Shown in pieces: positions 57,294 through 64,000 of a DNA stretch of 64,000 nt. Source of the DNA: Pycnococcus provasolii (Eukaryota; Chlorophyta; Pseudoscourfieldiophyceae; Pseudoscourfieldiales; Pycnococcaceae); the NCBI GenBank assembly GCA_938743325.2, contig OW568875.1, positions 372,001 to 436,000 on the forward strand, in the 5' to 3' direction. How positions within the stretch are numbered: the stretch's first letter is position 1; each line of letters starts with the position of its first letter. A model generated the notes under the pieces. It was not told the origin of the DNA and ran no database searches. It was given only the letters and a program-made list of their open reading frames with translations. The position numbers and the translations under genes were made by a program.

Positions 57294-58409
57294 GGATGGG
57301 CGAGAGGAGGAGGTGGTTTTCGTTTGTTTGCTTATTTGTTGCAGCTGGTGAATGTCAGTCCGTCCGTCAGTCAACCTTTTTGGCTCTCCTGGTCAAACAC
57401 GCACACGCCTTCACGGAAGGAGCGGTTTTGTCTGTCTGTGCGGTCAACGCGCGCAGTTGTTGCGACGGGACAAACGCGACTCACTTGTACAGTAAGTTAA
57501 GCCACAGGCGTCGTACCTTAAGAAGACGTACGACGTACGACGCACACGCACAACACACACACAACACACGGCCAAGTTGCGTTGCGTTGCGTTGCGCGGC
57601 CGGCCTGCTGCGACGCTCGCTGGGAGGGAGTGCGACTCACCAGTGCACTCACTGGGCTGCGAAAAGTCTGCTGCGCGTCTGCTGCGAAGTGCGAACACAC
57701 GGTGCTGTGCTGTGCTGAAGTGCTGAACTCCCCGCGTACTGTAACACGGTAGGTAACACGGTGCAGCAAGCACACTACTTGACTGTAGCAGTGGAGCACT
57801 GGCACTGTACGCGTTCGTTTGCTGAGATGAGAGCCTCACTTCTCCTCCCTTCTCCTCACTTCTCCTCCCTTCTCCTCTCTCAGGCTCTCTGCTGCGTGCT
57901 GACCGCTGCGAGGCAGGAGACTGGTCGGAGAGGTCAAGAGGAGGTTCTCCAGGAGCTGATGATGGGCTGCGCACTGCGCAGCAGGTCTGCGCTCTGCAAT
58001 GATCAAAAAACAACTATCGTAAACATAAACTTTACGATATTCTTTGCGTAATTGTGCCGTGTGTGCGTTGTGTTTTCACGTTGTTCACCACCGACACCAC
58101 GTTGTTCAACATTAACCCTACGCCTACTTCCTACCCGTACTTCCTAAAGCTTGGAGTGAGGCTTTCATCCCAGCTTCATTAATTATTGCTGCACTCGTTC
58201 GTGAAGCAGGCACCAGCCCGCCACCAGGCAGCCAGGGAACAAGGAGGATTACAGTACTGGAATGATTTCTGCGCGGCTCATTCGACATTTCGACTAAAAA
58301 CTTTTTACAGTATTACATATGCGTATTATTGTCTTTAGCATTTTGGTGGGACCCGCGTTGATGCAGTAACCGTGGTATGGCGTGGTGTTGACCGAGTTAC
58401 CAACGGACA
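57294..58409. other. intergenic, 1.1 kb, no gene seen
   Basis: Short repeats ACACACAACACAC (57545-57568), GTTGC (57576-57597) and TTCTCCTC (57839-57878). The rest is unique and without coding character; it contains the promoter of the CDKL5-like gene. Confidence 0.5.
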
Positions 58410-58530
58410 ACCCTAACCTTAAAGTTAACCCAACAGCCCAAAACAAAACGAAAGCCCAAGAACCCGAAAGGGATTCCTAACCCTAACCCTATTGCTAAAC
58501 CCTAATAATCGCTAACCCAAACCCTAACCC
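58410..58530 (-). repeat. CCCTAA-type interstitial repeats, degenerate
   Basis: CCCTAACC at 58410 and a cluster of CCTAACCCTAACC-like units with AAACCCTAA at 58475-58530, ending 95 bp before the NUMOD3-protein start. Confidence 0.8.
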
Positions 58531-58624
58531 TTTATGGCTTTCTGCGTTTTCCCCAAACTTCCAACTTCCCTCCTCCCTCTTCATCTTCATCCGCATCTGC
58601 GCGCGCCGCCATAGAATCGAATCG

Positions 58625-59977
58625 ATGCTGGGACCCGCCGGTGGTGGTATGCGTGCTCCTATGGGTGCTCACGCTCATGCTCACGCTCACGCTCATGCTC
58701 GTTCGTACGCTCCTTCTCTTTCTCGGCGTCGTCTTTCTTTCCCCCTGAGGGGGTTTCATGGTCATGGTCATGGAGACGTTAATGGTTCTGGGTTGGGATG
58801 GGGTGGTGGTGTTTTTGGGTTGTCTCCCCAACGACGCGTTGGTGCGTCTCCCCTTCGACACGCACCAGGTGGTTCGTTATCTCTTCGTCGTCTTCGCGCG
58901 TCGTCTTCCTCGGCGTCTTCTTCGCCCTCCTCCGGGGAGTGGGGAGGCGAAGACGCTGACGCTGACGCTGAGAATCCTGCTGAGGGACAGCAGCAGCAGC
59001 AGCAGCAGCAGCTGGACGTCGATGACGACTCCACCCAAGATGAAGCAGAGAGGGAAAGGCGGAAAAAAATTAGCGAGTCGAACAGAGGGAAGAGACCGTG
59101 GAACAAGGGAAGGAAACACTCGCCGGAAACTATCGCCAAAATACGAGCAAGGACCATCGCCGCGATGAACAGGCCGGAGGTGCGTGAGAAGGTGAAGAGA
59201 GAAAAGGTGAGACGAGGTCAGAACCCGTACAGACCGGACGAGGAGACGAGAAAACGCATCGCTGAGGGCGTAAAGGCTTCGTGGGAGAGAAGGCGGCGTG
59301 AACAGGGACTTACAGTGAAGAAGGATAAGCCAAAGCCGAAGCCGAAGCCGAAGACAAAGCCAAAGGTGGTGGTGAAGACGACAACCACCACGTCCAAGGC
59401 GACGAGGCAGGTACAAGTCACTGTAGCAAATGGCAGGTCGTCGAAAAGTGAAAAAGCGTCGACGACGCTGCGGCACTCAGATGAGCATCGCCAGAAGATT
59501 GCTGAGGCTATCCGCAAAAAGTGGGAAGATCCGGAGTACCGCGCCAAGCTGACAGCAACGAAAAAGTCAATGCCTGCGAAGCGGACGACGAGGATGAGCG
59601 CACCGTCACCTCCGCCGACATCGCCGCCTACGCCTACGCCTACACCTACGCCTCCGCCTACGCCAGCGACGACACCAGCGACGACGATGACGCCGAATGA
59701 GAAGCACGTCGCGCGCATGGCTGAGGCTTGGAGAAAGGTGGCTGAGGCAGAGGCGCGTCTCGCCAAGCTCGAAGCGCAGGTGCCCATGGTTCGCTCAGGT
59801 CATGGCGCATTCGATCGCCTCAACACTGCCATGGCGTCAGCACGCTCCGATATTGCCATTGCCACGAAGCGCCTCATTCCGCTCAGCCAGCATCACATGC
59901 TCGCCGCTCTTCCAGAGGAGAAGCGGCAGGAGCAGGACGACGACGATGACGTGGACGAGGAGAACATCGCGGAGTAG
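58625..59977 (+). CDS. plastid-type protein with NUMOD3 motifs
   Basis: 450 residues. An Ala/His/Arg/Ser-rich N-terminus (~1-110) looks like a plastid transit peptide, followed by a Gln run. The NUMOD3-like motif ISESNRGKRPWNKGRKHSPE-TIAKI is at ~155, with two further, shorter helical DNA-binding repeats (DEETRKRIAEGVKASWERRR, SDEHRQKIAEAIRKKWEDPE). NUMOD3 was first seen in homing endonucleases; plant plastid homologues lack a nuclease and are of unknown function. No nuclease motif is visible here. A Lys/Pro-repeat linker and a TP/PT-rich stretch separate the motifs from a helical C-terminal domain (RMAEAWRKVAEAEARLAKLE). TGTAA lies at 59995. Confidence 0.8.
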   Translation: MLGPAGGGMRAPMGAHAHAHAHAHARSYAPSLSRRRLSFPLRGFHGHGHGDVNGSGLGWGGGVFGLSPQRRVGASPLRHAPGGSLSLRRLRASSSSASSSPSSGEWGGEDADADAENPAEGQQQQQQQQLDVDDDSTQDEAERERRKKISESNRGKRPWNKGRKHSPETIAKIRARTIAAMNRPEVREKVKREKVRRGQNPYRPDEETRKRIAEGVKASWERRRREQGLTVKKDKPKPKPKPKTKPKVVVKTTTTTSKATRQVQVTVANGRSSKSEKASTTLRHSDEHRQKIAEAIRKKWEDPEYRAKLTATKKSMPAKRTTRMSAPSPPPTSPPTPTPTPTPPPTPATTPATTMTPNEKHVARMAEAWRKVAEAEARLAKLEAQVPMVRSGHGAFDRLNTAMASARSDIAIATKRLIPLSQHHMLAALPEEKRQEQDDDDDVDEENIAE

Positions 59978-59994
59978 AACATCTCTGTTCCATT

Positions 59995-59999
59995 TGTAA
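59995..59999 (+). terminator. TGTAA poly(A) signal
   Basis: TGTAA 18 bp after the stop of the NUMOD3-motif gene. Confidence 0.55.
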
Positions 60000-60069
60000 A
60001 TCACAGCTATAATCACTTGACTTTTTTTTCTTTCTGAGAATTGTGGTGGTAACAAAAATCCCCACACAA

Positions 60070-61113
60070 CTAATTTGCTTCGTGCGCGGCGAGTCGCCTC
60101 AGTGCGCGCCTCCGCGTGGGCTTGTCCCACTGCGTCTGCTTCGTGGCGAAGTTGCCGTAGTACACCTTGCCGCGCTTCGCGTCCCAGAGCGCTTGCCAGC
60201 CCTCGGGAAGGTCCTTCGACAGTGCCTCGAGATCCGGCTTCTCAGCAGGCGGCGGCGGCGGAGCGAAGTTCACGTTGTGCGCGAGATCCTCAGCCTCCGT
60301 AAGCGTTTGGTTTAGGATCTTCGCGTTTGCGTGGAAGCTGTCGCGCAGCGCCTTGCATTCGCGGCTCTGCGTGTCGTAAGCCTCCTGCAGCAGTGTGAAT
60401 TCCTTCGTGCAGTTGGCCATTTCCGAGGCTGCCTTCTCCATCTTTGGCTCCACCTGCAGTAGTCGTGCCTGCAGCGCCTCGCACTTGTCCGCCTCCATCT
60501 GAAGCTTCGAGTCACTCTTCTTCTGTATCGTCTGCAGCTCCGCGCTGATGGTGTCTGCCACCGTGCTGACGAGCGTCTTGCTCTGCAGCGACAGCTGCCT
60601 GTGAGCCTCGTCGAGCTTGCTCTTGAGCTCCTCCACCTCTCCCGCGCGCTCCTGGATGAGCCTCTCGTACTTATCCTTCTGTGCGTCGAACTCCTTCTTA
60701 TGCTGTGCATCGAGTTTGGCCATCTGCGCGTCGAAGTTGCCTCGGTGGTTGTTGAGCTCCTTTTCGTGCGCCGCCTTGCGCGAATCCTCGGTGGCCATAA
60801 TTTCCTCCGCCTTCGCCACCTGCTCTGCGGCGCTCTTCTCCATGTCCGCCGCCTTTTTCATCGCCGCGGCAATTTCGCCCTTGCACTCTTCGATCTTCTC
60901 GCTCCAGAACTCCTGGTCGTACTTTTGGACCATTTGAATGACGCCCGCGTTGTCCTCGCGACTTCGCACGGCGTATCCGATTCCCCCGAGCGTGAGCGTG
61001 ACGCCGATGACGGTAATGATTTGCCACGTCGGAATGCCGCGCAGGAACCCGCCCAAACCTCCACCTGCAAGGTTACTTCTTCCCTGATGGGACGAGTCGC
61101 CGCCACGTCCCAT
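60070..61113 (-). CDS. membrane coiled-coil protein with C-terminal WW domain
   Basis: 347 residues. The start MGRGGDSS could be myristoylated. A membrane segment lies at ~32-48 (IITVIGVTLTLGGIGYAV). A long coiled coil (~60-270; AEEIMATEDSRKAAHEKELN, KYERLIQERAGEVEELKSKL) leads through a PPPPP linker to a WW domain (LPEGWQALWDAKRGKVYYGN ... TQWDKPT, ~300-335) with both Trp. It probably tethers proline-rich proteins to a membrane. The topology (N-anchor, rod, WW) differs from the other WW protein at 14985. Confidence 0.8.
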   Translation of the reverse strand: MGRGGDSSHQGRSNLAGGGLGGFLRGIPTWQIITVIGVTLTLGGIGYAVRSREDNAGVIQMVQKYDQEFWSEKIEECKGEIAAAMKKAADMEKSAAEQVAKAEEIMATEDSRKAAHEKELNNHRGNFDAQMAKLDAQHKKEFDAQKDKYERLIQERAGEVEELKSKLDEAHRQLSLQSKTLVSTVADTISAELQTIQKKSDSKLQMEADKCEALQARLLQVEPKMEKAASEMANCTKEFTLLQEAYDTQSRECKALRDSFHANAKILNQTLTEAEDLAHNVNFAPPPPPAEKPDLEALSKDLPEGWQALWDAKRGKVYYGNFATKQTQWDKPTRRRALRRLAAHEAN

Positions 61114-61830
61114 ACTTTTTGATTCCGAAAACGAAAAGGGATATAGGATAGTATATCACTGGCAACTGGACTGAACTTACCAGACTTATGTTATGTTAAG
61201 GTAAGGTAAGGAGAGAGGAGAGAAAAGCGGCCGCAAGTTCAGAATGAATGACACAGGTCTCCGAGACACAGGAGATGGAACGGTGTAAGACGACTTCTTC
61301 TTAAGACGACCTGAACGTTCAGGATAGGATGGAGGGAAAAGAAACGAAAAGGCGCTAGTAATCGCCTTTTCTCGCAATCGCAATCCACCCGTTCCCAACG
61401 AGTTCGGATGGGAGGGAGGGGGGGTCACCCCACCGGCCGGGCGGAGATTAAGCTTCAAGAGGGGCCGGAGAGGAGAGTTCAGGCGCGCGCTCGTCTTCAA
61501 GGGGATGAAGGCTCCGTCTTCCAGAGCATATCTGCGGCTCAGAAGGCCTCAATTATTCCTCTGAGACCTACCTAGACACCACTACGATAGGGTGCACTCT
61601 TGAGGAGAACAGGTATCCACAGCCCACGTTTTCTTAGTCCTTGGTATTCTTTGGGATCCGGACTTGCACCTTGCACCTTGTACTGTATTGGTTGGATTAG
61701 CGTGGTCTGTACTGAACTTCGCCTCTCATGAGCAGCTCTTATGGCTTCTCACCATGGGCTCTCCGACAGTCCGAGGTTGATTTATCCACAACTCCATTCA
61801 ACCAGCGCTCGCGAGGGTCACCACCGAGGC
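61114..61830. other. intergenic, 0.7 kb, no gene seen
   Basis: AAGGT/GTAAGG repeats near 61190-61215 and ordinary unique sequence. It contains the promoter of the minus-strand WW gene. Confidence 0.5.
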
Positions 61831-61947
61831 GGTTAGGGTGGTAGGGTGGTAGGGTTAGGGTGGTAGGGTTAGAGTGGTAGGGTTAGGGTTAGGGTTAGGG
61901 TGGTAGGGTTAGGGTGGTAGGGTTAGGGTTCGGGTTCGGGTTCGGGT
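61831..61947 (+). repeat. TTAGGG / GGTGGTAGGG interstitial array
   Basis: GGTTAGGG units interspersed with GGTGGTAGGG and a TTCGGG end (61929-61947). It ends 89 bp before the MnSOD start. Confidence 0.9.
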
Positions 61948-62035
61948 CCTGCCCTCTTCTAGTCTTCTGAGGGTTGTTTGCCTTGTCATCATCCTCCTTT
62001 TTTGTCATTCTCACTTATTCCCTCGCTCATAGACT

Positions 62036-62800
62036 ATGCTGTCAGCGTCGATGTTGTCATCGCTGTTTCGTCAATGTGGTGTTTCTTCCAGGATACCACG
62101 CCTTTCTACGGGTACGTCCATGGGTTTCTTTCACGAGACGTGTGGTGTTTCTTTTTCTTCCAGCCAGGCATTCAGCAGCTCAGGTGCAGGTGGTGTGCTG
62201 GTCCCTGCATCCTTGCCTGACCTGCCGTACGACTACAGCGCGCTCGAACCTGCCATATCCGCGGACATCATGAAACTGCACCACAGCAAGCACCACCAAA
62301 CGTACGTCACCAACTTCAACGCGACAATGGAGAAAGTACTCGACGCACAGGCGAAGGGAGATACCGCCGCGGCTATCGCACTCCAGGGCGCAGTCAAGTT
62401 CAACGGAGGAGGGCACGTCAACCACTCCATCTTCTGGCAGAACCTTTGCCCGGTCAAGGACTTCACGCCGCCCGAGGGTGCGCTCCTCTCAGCCATCAAC
62501 GACGAGTTTGGAAGCCTCGACGCGTTCCAGACCAAGTTCGCAGCCACTGCCGCAGGTGTGCAGGGCAGCGGGTGGGGATGGCTCGGGTACGACAAGGCGA
62601 CCGGCCGCCTCGCCATCACGACGACGGCGAACCAGGACCCGTGTGTCACGACGGGCCTCGTTCCTCTTCTCGGCGTCGACGTTTGGGAGCACGCGTACTA
62701 CCTGCAGTACAAGAACGTTCGTCCTGACTACTTGAAGGCTGTGTGGGACGTCGTCAACTGGAAAGACGTCGCGACGAAACTCGAGCACGCGAAAGCTTAA
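62036..62800 (+). CDS. SOD2: manganese superoxide dismutase, organelle-targeted
   Basis: 254 residues. The first ~58 residues are Ser/Gly/Arg-rich and fit a mitochondrial (possibly plastid) transit peptide. The mature enzyme starts [13 protein letters not shown]. Metal ligands are in [24 protein letters not shown] and [11 protein letters not shown]. Mn rather than Fe type is indicated by [19 protein letters not shown] and NQDP with its Gln. It converts superoxide to hydrogen peroxide and oxygen. Complete length, no unusual changes. Confidence 0.93.
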   Translation: MLSASMLSSLFRQCGVSSRIPRLSTGTSMGFFHETCGVSFSSSQAFSSSGAGGVLVPASLPDLPYDYSALEPAISADIMKLHHSKHHQTYVTNFNATMEKVLDAQAKGDTAAAIALQGAVKFNGGGHVNHSIFWQNLCPVKDFTPPEGALLSAINDEFGSLDAFQTKFAATAAGVQGSGWGWLGYDKATGRLAITTTANQDPCVTTGLVPLLGVDVWEHAYYLQYKNVRPDYLKAVWDVVNWKDVATKLEHAKA

Positions 62801-62850
62801 AAAAAGTAGTACACAAGGAGTAAAACCCCGAAGTAAAACCCCGAAATCCG

Positions 62851-62967
62851 AACCCTAACCCTAACCCTAACCCTAACCCGACGACCTCTTGCAGACCTCT
62901 TGCAGCTGTGCTGTGCTGTGCTGTGCTGTGCTGTGCTGTGCTGTGCTGTGCTGTGCTGTGCTGTGCG
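62851..62967. repeat. CCCTAA array and CTGTG pentamer run
   Basis: CCCTAA units at 62851-62879, about 220 bp upstream of the TLC gene and 50 bp after the MnSOD stop. A (GTGCT)n run of about 12 units follows at 62905-62966. Confidence 0.85.
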
Positions 62968-63101
62968 GCTTATCACATTTAGCCTGTAGCCAGATCGACT
63001 CTGCTCTGCTTAATCTGCGTTATCCTGTACAGGCTCTGTCACTGGTTGGTGTGGTTGTCACTGGTTAAGTGTGTGGTTGGTGTGACTTGTTGGCCGGCGC
63101 T

Positions 63102-63923
63102 ATGAGCAGTACTAGTGTGCCACTCGGAGTGTCCCTCGTGCTCGCCTACATAGCCCTGTACGTCGCCATATACGCCGCTGTAACCACGCAAAAGGCTGGC
63201 GCGACGTGGCTCGCCGCCGAGCTCGCGGGCGTGGCGTGCAGCTTCGTGCACGGAGTCGTGTGCACGATTGTCGCATCACTATTGCTCTACGACAGGTGGC
63301 AAAGCGTAGTCAACAGAGACCTCCACTTGACGGCGTGGATAGAAAAGGACTTGGCGTACGCACCAAATACGAGAAAGGAAGACTGGCTCATGCAGTTCTC
63401 GTGCGCATACTTTCTCGTCGATAGCGTTCACCTGGCCGTGTACGGACGCAAGAGCAAGTGGGAGACGCGCATCTTGCTTGCTCACCACTTCGCAACAACC
63501 GCCTACGAAGTCACGAGCTGGATGTACGGCTCAGGTGCCGCGGGAGTGTTGATGCTCATGGCAATTGGCGAAATCACAAGCCCACTGCAGAACATATGGG
63601 TTGCCGCACGCGCGCTCGTGCGACGAGACTCGCTGGCCGCGATGAGCTTGAGAAAGTATGGGCAGAGTGTTTACTTCGTTATCACTCCCCTCTACTCGTT
63701 TCTGTTCGTGCTGAACCGCTGCTTCGTGGGGCCGCCGGCCGTGTACTTCTTCGTGCTAGGCCTCGTGAACAAACACGCTCGCACAAAGACGCAGGTGCCA
63801 ACATGGTGCATGGTGCTTTGGTTGCTGTGCAGCTTTGGTGGTACCGCGGGTGGTTTCTGGTGGGCCATCAGACTAAAAATGGGCGAGAAAAGGAGAGAGC
63901 TTGAGATGAATAAGGAACTTTGA
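63102..63923 (+). CDS. TLC-domain membrane protein (TLCD4/TMEM56-like)
   Basis: 273 residues from the ATG at 63102. About seven hydrophobic segments; the TLC (TRAM-LAG1-CLN8) region shows CSFVHGVVCTIVAS, MQFSCAYFLVDSVHLAVYG, LAHHFATTAYEVTSWMYGSG and LMAIGEITSPLQNIWVAARA with the HH and GExxxPxxN pattern. TLC proteins act in the ER or Golgi in ceramide and membrane-lipid metabolism; without the ceramide-synthase Lag1p motif a synthase role is unlikely. The basic C-terminus (KMGEKRRELEMNKEL) could be cytosolic. The gene ends close to the window edge but is complete. Confidence 0.85.
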   Translation: MSSTSVPLGVSLVLAYIALYVAIYAAVTTQKAGATWLAAELAGVACSFVHGVVCTIVASLLLYDRWQSVVNRDLHLTAWIEKDLAYAPNTRKEDWLMQFSCAYFLVDSVHLAVYGRKSKWETRILLAHHFATTAYEVTSWMYGSGAAGVLMLMAIGEITSPLQNIWVAARALVRRDSLAAMSLRKYGQSVYFVITPLYSFLFVLNRCFVGPPAVYFFVLGLVNKHARTKTQVPTWCMVLWLLCSFGGTAGGFWWAIRLKMGEKRRELEMNKEL

Positions 63924-64000
63924 TATACTTTGATATATAATATGTACATAACAAGTAACTACTAACTCATTGTTGACCAACGCAGCGCACCTTTAGCCGC

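Noticed and set aside
58625-59977. Homing endonuclease because of NUMOD3 motifs
   Set aside because: No GIY-YIG or HNH nuclease motif is present; plastid-type plant relatives also lack one.

Overview
The window looks like nuclear DNA of a unicellular, gene-dense eukaryotic alga, most likely a green (chlorophyte/prasinophyte-grade) picoalga. The reasons are long mostly intronless genes packed on both strands at 50-300 bp spacing, plastid-type N-terminal extensions on several products, a plant-type CDKC kinase, a NUMOD3-motif plastid-type protein, and TGTAA just after many stop codons (the poly(A) signal typical of green algae). Interstitial repeats are of the TTAGGG type. The species cannot be named from the sequence alone, and I saw no tRNA, rRNA or CRISPR array.

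Layout. 1-6.5 kb: a plastid-type DUF1499 protein with one intron, convergent with a very large Golgi-type glycosyltransferase. 6.6-9.3 kb: a transposon graveyard, with a PIF/Harbinger transposase fragment next to an incomplete DIRS-like tyrosine-recombinase retroelement fossil. 9.8-26.8 kb: CDKC kinase, an unknown protein, QueF (a bacterial-type queuosine enzyme), a WW-domain membrane protein, a Pro-rich AT-hook protein, a CCDC148-like coiled-coil protein, a tail-anchored coiled-coil protein, a small membrane protein and a sterol-glucosyltransferase-like GT1. 27-37 kb: a secreted CCWPCVCD protein, a ~0.5 kb MITE, a duplicated MerT-HMA metal protein, MIC19, a PRXL2-like thioredoxin-fold protein whose frame breaks at the active site, and a three-exon YHYH/mucin GPI-anchored surface protein. 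37-48 kb: a 50-bp tandem array in a divergent promoter, a repeat protein of the algal/viral 'integrase repeat' type, a second DUF1499 membrane protein, a Cys-rich protein, a RING-CH E3 ligase, a GT29 sialyltransferase-like enzyme and an ABM-like protein. 49-64 kb: two unknowns, an LRR/coiled-coil protein, a plastid PAP2 phosphatase, a CDKL5-like kinase, a NUMOD3 protein, a second WW membrane protein, Mn superoxide dismutase and a TLC-domain protein.

The genes do not form one pathway. Recurrent themes are surface/Golgi glycosylation (GT2, GT1, GT29, the GPI protein), flagellum-associated candidates (CDKL5-like, CCDC148-like) and organelle proteins (MIC19, MnSOD, PAP2, DUF1499, NUMOD3).

The most interesting signals are non-coding. 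(1) The only three confidently spliced introns, in two unrelated genes, are 73-78 nt and share sequence, as introner elements do. (2) A ~60-70 bp motif with a small hairpin lies in sense orientation right after the stop codon of four unrelated genes. (3) Seven interstitial TTAGGG/CCCTAA arrays or array pairs each lie within about 300 bp upstream of a start codon.
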